DNA from: Mobilicoccus sp032056465
Lineage (GTDB): Bacteria > Actinomycetota > Actinomycetes > Actinomycetales > Dermatophilaceae
Assembly: GCF_032056465.1 (NCBI RefSeq)
Contig: NZ_DAMBCL010000118.1
DNA: 5,893 bases
Direction: 5' to 3' (one strand)
Shown here in pieces: positions 1-5,762 of this stretch; position 1 is the first letter of the stretch; every line of letters starts with the position of its first letter. A program made the translations under genes and the position numbers. The notes beneath the pieces are model-generated. The model did no database searches. It saw only the letters and a list, made by a program, of their open reading frames with translations, and was not told the DNA's origin.

Positions 1-72
1 GGGGGGGGGGGTCGGCGTCGGGGTGGGGGTCGGCGTGGGGGTCGGCGTCGGGGTGGGCGTCGGCGTCGGCGT
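1..72. repeat. G-rich microsatellite encoding a (Thr-Pro)n linker
   Basis: On the plus strand this is an irregular GGCGTC/GGGGTC/GGGGTG hexamer array that ends, at the window edge, in 11 consecutive G (1-11). Read on the minus strand in the protease frame it gives 24 codons: eleven Thr-Pro pairs followed by two more prolines. Such PT linkers commonly join a secreted catalytic domain to a binding domain. The synonymous mixing of ACG/ACC and CCG/CCC is what makes the DNA repeat imperfect. Confidence 0.9.
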
Positions 73-1725
73 GGCTGTGCTGCACTTCGCGGTGCCGGCG
101 GGCACGTTGATGGCCGAGAAGGCGGCCTCGACGCTGCGGCAGGTCTGGCTGTCGGCACCGTAGAGCTCGATGGCCGAGGTGATCGCCCCCTCCCGCGCGT
201 TCTTGTACGTGGACCGCGACGTGAGCTTGGTCGACAGGGTGCGATACCAGACCTTCTCGACGTTGCCGCGCCCGGCGCCGTTGACGCTGGAGCCGTTGCA
301 CGTGGGGCTCGAGTAGGTCGTGCCGTTGATCGACTTCGTGCCCGACCCCTCGGAGGCGAGGTAGTACCAGTGGTTGAGCGGGCCGGAGGAGGCGTGCGGG
401 TCCTTGCTGCCGACGGTGCTGCTCCAGCAGTCGGGGCTGAACCCGTCCTTGCTCGGCTTGTCCATGTACCGCAGCGGCGTGCCGTTGCCGTTGATGTCGA
501 TGAGTTCGCCCATGAGGTAGTCCGGCACGTCGCTCGACAGGTTCGCGTACCACTCGACGGCCGTGCCGAGGATGTCGGAGGTGGCCTCGTTGAGGCCGCC
601 GGCGTCCCCGCTGTAGATGAGGGCGGCGGTGTTCTCGGTGACGCCGTGGGTCATCTCGTGGGCGGCGACGTCGAGCTCGACGAGCGGGTTGGCGTTGTTC
701 GCGCCGTCGCCGTAGGTCATCTGCTGTCCGTCCCACCAGGCGTTGCTGTAGTTGTTGCCGTAGTGGACGCGGGAACGGGCACCGGTGCCGTTGTTCCAGA
801 TGCCGTTGCGGCCCATGACGTTCTTGTAGAACCCGAACGTCGCGTCGGCGCCGTACTGGGCGTCGACCGCGGCGCTCTGGCGGTCGCTCTGGGAGCCGGT
901 GCCCCAGACGTCGTCGGCGTCCGTGAAGAGCGTCCCCGCGGGCCCTGAGGTCGTGTCGGGGTTGAACGTGTTCTGCTGCAGGTCGGTGGTGTAGTTGCCC
1001 GTCGAGGGATTGCGCAGCTCGTAGCCGGAGGTGCCGGTGGCCGTCGTGAGCGGCACGGTGCCGACGAAGATGCCGCGTCCGGTGCCGTTCTTGATCTGCT
1101 CGTCGGCGCCGAGGGGTGCGCCGGTGTCGGCGTCGACGTAGGCCTTGATGCGCGACGGCGTCTGGTCCTTGCGCATACCGGTCGTCGTCACCTCGTACGC
1201 GAGGGTGGGTGAGGCGACGTCCCCGACGAGGACGACGAGGGACGCCCCCTGCGGGGTCACGGTCGTGAGCTTCTCGGCGTGGGGGGCCGACCTGGCGGCC
1301 GCGACACCCCGGGTCTTCGCGGTGGCGGTCGCGATCCCGGGCGTGATGTCGAGGTTCAAGGGTGAGACGAACGTGCCGTGGACGCCGGTCACGCGACCGT
1401 CGCGGGCCCGGTCGATGACGACGTCCCCACCGACGACCGGCAGGCCGCGGAAGGTGCGGTCGGCACGCACGTGGGTGGTGCCGTCGGAGTCCTTGAGCAC
1501 GTCCTTGACGACCAGCCCGTCATGGGGGGTGAGGCCGATGGCCTTGACGAGTCGGGGGGAACCCTTCTGGGCCTCGGCGACGAGAGCCGATCGCTCGGAC
1601 GGGCTCACGAGGACGGGGCCGCCGGCGTCGTGGCCGGCGGCGGTGGCGACGCCCGGGGCGGGGGCGAGGCCGAGTGCGCATGCCGCTGCGATGACAGCGG
1701 TCAGGGGAACAGCGCGTCGAGACAT
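1..1725 (-). CDS. Secreted M4 (thermolysin-family) zinc metalloprotease, C-terminus cut by window edge
   Basis: Extracellular neutral zinc endopeptidase made as a preproenzyme. All 575 visible codons are open. Residues 1-30 look like a signal peptide: basic MSRR start, hydrophobic core, and a VATA-A type cleavage site near residue 29. A propeptide follows to about residue 210, with an FTP-like stretch (TFRGLPVVGGDVVID, about 91-105). The mature catalytic domain starts near G216. The zinc motif HEMTH has H356, E357 and H360. The third ligand E380 lies in GGLNEATSD, 24 residues after H356 as in thermolysin. H444 (DPHASSG) matches the thermolysin transition-state His231. Cys548 and a few residues precede a Thr-Pro linker (552-575) that reaches the window edge, so a further C-terminal domain (binding, PKD or P-type) is likely but unseen. 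The ATG at 1725 is chosen because AAGGA (1736-1732) sits 6 nt upstream and the signal peptide begins there. Family assignment is firm; the precise substrate is unknown. Confidence 0.95.
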   Translation of the reverse strand, partial: MSRRAVPLTAVIAAACALGLAPAPGVATAAGHDAGGPVLVSPSERSALVAEAQKGSPRLVKAIGLTPHDGLVVKDVLKDSDGTTHVRADRTFRGLPVVGGDVVIDRARDGRVTGVHGTFVSPLNLDITPGIATATAKTRGVAAARSAPHAEKLTTVTPQGASLVVLVGDVASPTLAYEVTTTGMRKDQTPSRIKAYVDADTGAPLGADEQIKNGTGRGIFVGTVPLTTATGTSGYELRNPSTGNYTTDLQQNTFNPDTTSGPAGTLFTDADDVWGTGSQSDRQSAAVDAQYGADATFGFYKNVMGRNGIWNNGTGARSRVHYGNNYSNAWWDGQQMTYGDGANNANPLVELDVAAHEMTHGVTENTAALIYSGDAGGLNEATSDILGTAVEWYANLSSDVPDYLMGELIDINGNGTPLRYMDKPSKDGFSPDCWSSTVGSKDPHASSGPLNHWYYLASEGSGTKSINGTTYSSPTCNGSSVNGAGRGNVEKVWYRTLSTKLTSRSTYKNAREGAITSAIELYGADSQTCRSVEAAFSAINVPAGTAKCSTATPTPTPTPTPTPTPTPTPTPTPPP

Positions 1726-1731
1726 GGATCA

Positions 1732-1736
1732 TCCTT
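1732..1736 (-). promoter_or_regulatory. Ribosome binding site of the M4 protease
   Basis: AAGGA on the minus strand, 6 nt before the ATG at 1725. An out-of-frame ATG lies 7 nt upstream of the chosen start. The spacing of the AAGGA and the signal peptide that starts at 1725 decide in favour of the downstream ATG. Confidence 0.7.
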
Positions 1737-1832
1737 CGTCCTGATGCCGACCACAGTGGCCGGGCGAGCAGAAGTGTGACCCTTCGACGACCCGTGAGCC
1801 CGCTTTTCCACCCGCGTTCGTTCGTGAATACC

Positions 1833-1859
1833 GTTGTCACACAACCTGTTTCGCAAACA
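1833..1859. promoter_or_regulatory. Two abutting 13-bp palindromes upstream of the protease (possible tandem operator)
   Basis: GTTGT-CAC-ACAAC (1833-1845) and TGTTT-CGC-AAACA (1847-1859) are both perfect 5-3-5 inverted repeats separated by one base, with centres 14 bp apart. They lie 108-134 bp before the protease start, in the only A+T-richer part of this gap. The symmetric form suggests a dimeric regulator binding site or two sites for one protein. I could not place a convincing -35/-10 pair beside them, so a role in protease control is inference. Confidence 0.45.
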
Positions 1860-1898
1860 CGTACGGGCATGTCGACAATGCGGCCTCGGCGACGCGCA

Positions 1899-1922
1899 GG
1901 GGCGGTGGGGCGGTGGGGCGGT
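1899..1922. repeat. Three perfect 8-bp tandem repeats (GGGGCGGT)
   Basis: GGGGCGGT occurs three times in a row at 1899-1906, 1907-1914 and 1915-1922, non-coding as far as I can tell. It lies between the first aldo/keto reductase and the protease. Three GGGG runs at regular spacing could favour strand slippage or a G-rich secondary structure. No function can be assigned. Confidence 0.8.
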
Positions 1923-1955
1923 GAGCACACTCGGTCGGGGTGACCTCACGGCGGT

Positions 1956-1976
1956 GGCGCCGCAGCGGGTGGCGCC
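1956..1976 (-). terminator. Possible hairpin after the first aldo/keto reductase
   Basis: GGCGCC (1956-1961) and GGCGCC (1971-1976) can pair across a 9-nt loop, about 30 nt past the reductase stop codon. There is no T-tract on the minus strand after it and the stem is only 6 bp. It is a weak candidate terminator or processing site and may simply be a by-product of the local direct repeat. Confidence 0.25.
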
Positions 1977-2010
1977 TCAGCTCGTGTGCCGCAGCGGGCG
2001 GTGCCTCAGC
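1959..2010. repeat. 23-bp direct repeat overlapping a stop codon
   Basis: Copies at 1959-1981 and 1988-2010 (plus-strand core GCCGCAGCGGG, ending GCCTCAGC) match at 21 of 23 bases, with a period of 29 bp. The right copy contains the TGA stop (2008-2006) of the minus-strand aldo/keto reductase; the left copy lies wholly downstream. This looks like a small tandem duplication of the gene's 3' end. Confidence 0.75.
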
Positions 2011-2881
2011 GGAACTGTGACTCGATCTGCGTGATCTCCTCGTCGGTGAGATCGAGGTCCGCGGCGCGCGCCGAGTCCTCGATCGACGCCGGGCGGCTCG
2101 CGCCCGGGATCGGGACGACGTGGTCGCCCAGCGAGAGCTCCCACGCGAGCACGACCTGTTGAGGACTCACCCCGCGAGCCTCGCCGATCTCGTCGAAGAC
2201 GGGGTAGAGCGCACCCACCTCCTTGCTCGCGGTCCCGGTACCCCCGAGCGGGCTCCACGGGAGGAAGGCGACACCGTGCGCGGCACAGTGCTCGAGTTCG
2301 TCACGGCTGCTGCGAAATCGCGGGGAGAACTCGTTCTGCACCGAGGCGAGCCCACCTTCGCCGAGGACCTCGAGCGCGACGTCGATCTCCTCGACGTCGG
2401 CGTTCGAGATGCCGATCGCGCGGATCTTGCCCTCCTCCTGCAGTTCCTTGAGCGTGGCGATGCACTCGCCGTAGACGCGCCACCGGTCGGGCCGGTGCCA
2501 CTGATAGAGGTCGATGACGTCGCGCCGCAGGGCGCGCAGGGACGCCTCGACCGCGCCGCGCAGGTACTCGGGAGAGCCGTCGCGGCCCCAGGTCTCGCCC
2601 TCACCGCGGGTGATGCCGCCCTTGGTCCCCACGACGACGTCCCCCACGTCGCCGTAGGAGGCGAGCGCCTCGGCGACGATCTCCTCGTTGTGGCCCATCG
2701 TGTCCCAGGTCGGCGCATAGATGTCGGCCGTGTCGATGAACGTGACCCCCGCATCGAGCGCCGCGTGGACCGTGGCGAGCGCCTGCGCACGATCCGGGCG
2801 CGCGTTCGCCCCCATCGACAGCGGCATGGCGCCGAGACCGATCGCCGAGACGGTGAAGGGGCCGAGATGTCGAGGTCGCAT
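2006..2881 (-). CDS. Aldo/keto reductase (291 aa)
   Basis: Predicted cytoplasmic NAD(P)H-dependent oxidoreductase of the AKR superfamily, interconverting carbonyls and alcohols on a TIM barrel. The catalytic tetrad is visible: D50 and Y55 in FIDTADIY, K87 in GTKGG, and H129 in QWHRPD. Family landmarks GISN (157-160), the PWSPLGG segment (208-214) and the cofactor-binding IPGASR (258-263) are in order. The length is normal for a monomeric bacterial AKR. Its style (IGLGAMPLS near the N-terminus, HRPD) places it with the broad YdbC/IolS-like group rather than the DkgA group; the substrate cannot be told. The reading frame stays open far upstream of 2881, but homology to the AKR start (MRPRHLGPFTVSAIG) fixes the ATG there. 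No clear Shine-Dalgarno precedes it, so leaderless translation is possible. It is divergent from the VIT transporter. Confidence 0.92.
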   Translation of the reverse strand: MRPRHLGPFTVSAIGLGAMPLSMGANARPDRAQALATVHAALDAGVTFIDTADIYAPTWDTMGHNEEIVAEALASYGDVGDVVVGTKGGITRGEGETWGRDGSPEYLRGAVEASLRALRRDVIDLYQWHRPDRWRVYGECIATLKELQEEGKIRAIGISNADVEEIDVALEVLGEGGLASVQNEFSPRFRSSRDELEHCAAHGVAFLPWSPLGGTGTASKEVGALYPVFDEIGEARGVSPQQVVLAWELSLGDHVVPIPGASRPASIEDSARAADLDLTDEEITQIESQFR

Positions 2882-2959
2882 GGCCGAACGATAGAGGGCG
2901 GCGCCCGCCCGCGCCGGGCGATCCGAGGTCGCGTCGAGCACCGGACTCCCAGCCTGCTG

Positions 2960-2990
2960 AGCGCGCGCTGAGAGGAATCTCCCTCGAGGG
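2960..2990. promoter_or_regulatory. Two 10-bp palindromes in the divergent intergenic region
   Basis: AGCGCGCGCT (2960-2969) and CCCTCGAGGG (2981-2990) are perfect palindromes within the 202-bp gap between the minus-strand reductase and the plus-strand transporter. The gap must hold promoters for both, but I saw no convincing -10/-35 hexamers. Short GC palindromes are common in such DNA, so an operator role is tentative. Confidence 0.25.
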
Positions 2991-3072
2991 GTCGGCGAGT
3001 CGTCCTCCGCGCTCCGGTCTGGGCAGGATGGGTACGAGGCCGTCACCTGCCGGGGCGCCGGGACGATCGAAC

Positions 3073-3080
3073 GAGGAGGA
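3073..3080 (+). promoter_or_regulatory. Ribosome binding site of the VIT transporter
   Basis: GAGGAGGA ends three bases before the ATG at 3084; the GGAGG core is followed by ACCC. It is strong and close to the start, and it fixes the start of the transporter. Confidence 0.75.
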
Positions 3081-3083
3081 CCC

Positions 3084-3806
3084 ATGAACGGTCGGGATGC
3101 GGGGTCGCACTCCGAAGAGGCGCACGTGGGAGGGACGGGCGCGCGGCTCAACTGGCTGCGGGCCGGTGTGCTGGGCGCGAACGACGGGATCGTGTCGACG
3201 TCCAGCCTCGTCATCGGTGTCGCGGCGTCCGGTGTCGGGAACGATGCCCTGCTCACCGCCGGCCTCGCCGGACTCACCGCCGGCGCCCTGTCCATGGGGG
3301 TCGGTGAGTACGTCTCGGTGTCGACACAGCGCGACACCGAGAGGGCCCTGGTACAGAAGGAGAAGTACGAACTCGAGCACTTCCCGAACGAGGAGCTCGA
3401 CGAACTGACCTCGCTGTACGAGGCCCGGGGCCTGTCGCCGGACCTCGCTCGGCAGGTCGCGGTGCAGCTCACCGAGCGTGACGCGTTCGCCGCGCACGCC
3501 GAGGTCGAACTCGGCTTCGGGGAGGAGGACTTCACCAACCCCTGGCACGCGGCCTGGGCGTCGATCGCCTCCTTCGTCCTCGGCGCGTTCTTGCCGCTCA
3601 TCACGGTGCTGTTCCTGCCCGCGGACACCCGGATCATCGTCACCGTCGTCGCGGCCGCGACGGCGCTCGCCATCACCGGCACCGTCAGTGCCCGTCTCGG
3701 CGGTGCGCGGGTGCGACCGGCCCTGGTCCGCAACGTCCTCGGAGGTCTCACCGCCATGGCGATCACCTACGGCATCGGCACCCTCGTCGGCACGCGCATC
3801 GGCTGA
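3084..3806 (+). CDS. VIT1/CCC1-family metal transporter (240 aa)
   Basis: Integral membrane protein of the vacuolar iron transporter family (DUF125), which moves Fe2+ or Mn2+ out of the cytoplasm, often by H+ antiport. The signature GANDGIVST (31-39, with D34) opens TM1. TM2 carries LSMGVGEYVSVS (69-80), including M71 and E75. About 76-155 is the hydrophilic, glutamate-rich cytoplasmic segment between TM2 and TM3, with E86, E93, E96, E98, E103, E104, E107, E131, E140, E142, E147 and E148; in plant VIT1 the equivalent part binds metal. TM3 (about 156-178), TM4 (183-202) and TM5 (216-238) follow, giving the usual five segments. No extra rubrerythrin domain is fused. The start has a strong GAGGAGGA. 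The DkgA-type reductase follows 87 bp downstream on the same strand. Iron versus manganese preference cannot be decided from sequence. Confidence 0.93.
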   Translation: MNGRDAGSHSEEAHVGGTGARLNWLRAGVLGANDGIVSTSSLVIGVAASGVGNDALLTAGLAGLTAGALSMGVGEYVSVSTQRDTERALVQKEKYELEHFPNEELDELTSLYEARGLSPDLARQVAVQLTERDAFAAHAEVELGFGEEDFTNPWHAAWASIASFVLGAFLPLITVLFLPADTRIIVTVVAAATALAITGTVSARLGGARVRPALVRNVLGGLTAMAITYGIGTLVGTRIG

Positions 3807-3816
3807 CCGGCGCGGC

Positions 3817-3832
3817 GCACGGATGGCCGTGC
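3817..3832 (+). terminator. Possible hairpin after the VIT transporter
   Basis: GCACGG-ATGG-CCGTGC forms a perfect 6-bp stem with a 4-nt loop, starting 11 nt past the transporter stop. An outer CCGG/CCGG pairing (3807-3810 with 3832-3835) offers an alternative fold. There is no T-tract, so it may attenuate or stabilise rather than terminate fully, and read-through into the next gene remains possible. Confidence 0.35.
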
Positions 3833-3876
3833 CGGACCGTCCCCCTGTGGTGTCCAGGGGTTTCGGAGACCGCCTC

Positions 3877-3892
3877 GGAGGGAAACGGAGGG
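3877..3892 (+). promoter_or_regulatory. Double Shine-Dalgarno before the second aldo/keto reductase
   Basis: GGAGGG occurs twice, at 3877-3882 and 3887-3892, before the ATG at 3894. The first leaves 11 nt to the start, rather long; the second leaves only one base after the G-run, very short. No better in-frame start lies nearby, so the ATG is retained. Confidence 0.6.
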
Positions 3893-3893
3893 C

Positions 3894-4739
3894 ATGACCA
3901 CTGTTCCCACCCTCGCCCTGCGCGCCGGCTCCGGCACGATCCAGATCCCGCAGATCGGCTTCGGCACCTGGGAGGTGCCCGACGAGGCCGTCACCGAGGC
4001 CGTGCTCCACGCGCTCAAGACCGGCTACCGCAGCATCGACACGGCCGCGATCTACGGCAACGAGGAGGGCGTGGGTCGAGCCCTCCGTCAGACGGAGATC
4101 CCCCGCGAGGACATCTTCCTCACCACGAAGGTGTGGAACGACCGCCAGGGTTTCGACTCGACGCGGGAGGCGATGGAGGAGTCACTGCGCAAGCTCGGCA
4201 CCGAGTACGTCGACCTGTACCTCATCCACTGGCCTGTCCCCGCCAAGGACGCCTACGTCGACACGTGGAAGGCGTTGCTGCAGTTGCGGGAGGACGGCCT
4301 GGCCAAGGCCGTCGGCGTCTGCAACTTCCACGAGCAGCACCTGCGCCGCCTCGCCGACGAGACCGGTGAGTTCCCCGCGATCAATCAGATCGAGGTGCAT
4401 CCCTACCTGCAGCAGACGGATCTGCGGGCCTTCGACGACGAGCAGGGCATCGTCACCGAGGACTGGAGCCCCCTCGGCGCCCGCCTCGGCATCATCGACG
4501 ACCCGGTCATCGGGTCCGTCGCCTCGGCCACGGGAAAGACCCCAGCGCAGGTCATCCTCCGGTGGCACCTGCAGATCGGCTCCGTCGTCATCCCCCGTTC
4601 CACCAAGGCCGCCCGCATCGAGTCGAACCTCGACATCCTCGACTTCGAGCTCAGCCAGGCGCAGATGGACAGCATCGCCGCGCTGAACGAGGACAAGCGT
4701 TCCGGCCCCGACCCCGAGGAGTTCAACCTCGGCGCGTGA
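3894..4739 (+). CDS. Aldo/keto reductase, 2,5-diketo-D-gluconate reductase type (281 aa)
   Basis: Predicted cytoplasmic NADPH-dependent carbonyl reductase of the AKR5 (DkgA/DkgB-like) group. The tetrad is D49 and Y54 in SIDTAAIYGNE, K79 in TTKVW, and H112 in LIHWPVP; each is four residues later than in Corynebacterium 2,5-DKG reductase A (D45, Y50, K75, H108, from memory). GVCNF (141-145), NQIEVHPYLQQ (164-174), WSPLGA (191-196) and the NADPH-binding IPRSTK (233-238) are all present, and the length is typical. The family reduces 2,5-diketo-D-gluconate, methylglyoxal, beta-keto esters and other small carbonyls; the true substrate is not readable. It sits 87 bp after the transporter on the same strand, so co-transcription is possible, and it converges on the next gene with only 28 bp between the two stop codons. 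Confidence 0.94.
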   Translation: MTTVPTLALRAGSGTIQIPQIGFGTWEVPDEAVTEAVLHALKTGYRSIDTAAIYGNEEGVGRALRQTEIPREDIFLTTKVWNDRQGFDSTREAMEESLRKLGTEYVDLYLIHWPVPAKDAYVDTWKALLQLREDGLAKAVGVCNFHEQHLRRLADETGEFPAINQIEVHPYLQQTDLRAFDDEQGIVTEDWSPLGARLGIIDDPVIGSVASATGKTPAQVILRWHLQIGSVVIPRSTKAARIESNLDILDFELSQAQMDSIAALNEDKRSGPDPEEFNLGA

Positions 4740-4767
4740 GACGCGTCAGCGGCGGCAGAGGCGCAGT

Positions 4768-5538
4768 TCAGGCGCCGGTGGTCTGCCGTTTGGGCTGCAG
4801 CACCTCCGGACCGTAGTACTCGTGGTCTCCCTCGAGGGGGGGCTGGATGAGTTGCGGTTCCGGAACGCCGAAGGAGGCCGCCAGACCGCATCCCAGGGCG
4901 TAGAGCTCCGTGTGGATCTGACGTGGCGTCGTCGACTCCTCCAGGACCATGCCGCCGTGAACGGCCGGCGACTCGTCGGGCGAGGACTCGCCGGTGACGT
5001 AGAGCTGCGCGTTCTCGGCGTCGAGTGCGTAGTAGGTGCACGTCGCGCCCGGCGCGGCGTAGGCGATCCAGACGTGGAAGTCGATGCGGCCGGTGTACCC
5101 CAACTGCAGTGCTGCGGCGATCCCCACCGTCACCACATCGCCGAGGACCGACTCGTAGTCGCTGAGCAGCACCGCTCCCGCACGCGTGATCCCTTCGTCG
5201 ATCACGCCGCTGCGGGTGAGGCCGAGAGCCACGAAACCGGCGTTCCCGAAGCCGATCTGATACCTCAGATGCGGAGCCGACGCGACCGCGAGGTTGATGA
5301 GCTGGAAGTCGGGGTTCTCCTCGATGTCGAACCCTCCCGCGGTGAGCCCGACCGGGCCGCTGGGGAACACCGCCGTCGCGTCGCAGACGTCGATGACGTC
5401 CCGTGCCTCCTCGACGGTGAAGACATGCTCCTGGGGCATCTCGGCCATGTGCGCCAGGGCGATGATCCATGCGCGTTCCCGCGCGTCGACGCTCTCTTCG
5501 GCCTGTCGCCGCGCAAGGGTGACGATGTCGTCGGTCAT
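4768..5538 (-). CDS. Unrecognised acidic soluble protein (256 aa)
   Basis: I do not recognise the family. The ATG at 5538 is preferred because TGGAG (5548-5544) lies 5 nt upstream; an in-frame ATG at 5607 would add 23 residues that look like leader DNA (MRGGHTTPHG). The protein has no signal peptide or clear membrane segment. It opens with a charged helix (about 5-32, TLARRQAEESVDARERAW) and an acidic EEARDVIDVCDA stretch (43-54). A mixed hydrophobic/glycine region follows (about 79-165), with alternating strand-like runs such as LRYQIGFGNAGFVALGL and RIDFHVWIAYA. A second glycine-rich part (213-225) precedes a proline-rich, acidic tail. Codon use has the expected G/C third positions, which supports it as a real gene. 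Its stop faces that of the DkgA-type reductase with no clear terminator between. Confidence 0.8.
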   Translation of the reverse strand: MTDDIVTLARRQAEESVDARERAWIIALAHMAEMPQEHVFTVEEARDVIDVCDATAVFPSGPVGLTAGGFDIEENPDFQLINLAVASAPHLRYQIGFGNAGFVALGLTRSGVIDEGITRAGAVLLSDYESVLGDVVTVGIAAALQLGYTGRIDFHVWIAYAAPGATCTYYALDAENAQLYVTGESSPDESPAVHGGMVLEESTTPRQIHTELYALGCGLAASFGVPEPQLIQPPLEGDHEYYGPEVLQPKRQTTGA

Positions 5539-5543
5539 GTCTG

Positions 5544-5548
5544 CTCCA
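5544..5548 (-). promoter_or_regulatory. Ribosome binding site of the unrecognised gene
   Basis: TGGAG on the minus strand with a CAGAC spacer before the ATG at 5538. It decides this start over the upstream in-frame ATG codons at 5574 and 5607, which lack a comparable site. Confidence 0.6.
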
Positions 5549-5708
5549 TGTGGGGTGGTGTGCCCTCCCCTCATCGTCTGTTCGCCCCGGAAATCCACCA
5601 CGATCACCCGCCGAGTTCACGGACCGACGCCGGTCGCGCCGACGCCGCTGGTCGCGGCCTCGAGAGGTCGTCGGTGTCGTTCCCACATCACGCACTCAAC
5701 ACAGCGAA

Positions 5709-5762
5709 CGCCTCCACGGCGACGGCCCGATCGTCGTTGATCAGGCCGTCGCCGTGGAGGCG
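5709..5762 (-). terminator. Perfect 19-bp inverted repeat forming a long hairpin, probable terminator
   Basis: The arms 5709-5727 and 5744-5762 are exact reverse complements (left arm CGCCTCCACGGCGACGGCC). The 16-nt loop can itself pair GATC (5729-5732) with GATC (5739-5742) around a 6-nt tip, leaving one C-A mismatch. On the minus strand, the first arm encodes the last residues of the upstream reading frame and the TGA (5743-5741) lies in the loop. A moderately T-rich stretch (TTCGCTGTGTTG) follows the second arm. This fits an actinobacterial intrinsic terminator overlapping a gene's 3' end. A protein-binding site or structured RNA is an alternative. Confidence 0.65.

Noticed and set aside
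370..948. Plus-strand open frame of 192 codons opposite the protease
   Set aside because: It is antisense to the M4 catalytic domain, whose HEMTH and GGLNEATSD motifs are decisive. The product is a low-complexity Val/Ala/Gly/Asp string typical of GC-rich shadow frames.
1701..1949. Small minus-strand frame of 82 codons overlapping the protease start
   Set aside because: It is composed mainly of Arg/Pro/His, lacks a ribosome binding site and covers the palindromic upstream region.
1834..2034. Small plus-strand frame of 66 codons in the protease upstream gap
   Set aside because: No ribosome binding site, poor codon character, and it overlaps repeats and the end of the reductase gene.
2974..3002. 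Possible ECF-type promoter (GGAAT ... GTCGTC) before the transporter
   Set aside because: The match to known ECF consensus elements is partial and the spacing uncertain; too weak to list as a feature.
2882..3766. In-frame upstream extension of the first aldo/keto reductase to 586 residues
   Set aside because: The extension runs antisense through the VIT transporter, is rich in Ser/Arg/Pro/Ala and has no family resemblance. The AKR fold begins at the ATG at 2881.
4740..4767. Bidirectional terminator between the converging genes
   Set aside because: The 28-bp gap shows no stable inverted repeat, so none is annotated.
5627..5656. Imperfect tandem repeat CCGACGCCGGTCGCG / CCGACGCCGCTGGTCGCG
   Set aside because: It is short, differs by an insertion, and is of the sort expected by chance in GC-rich DNA.
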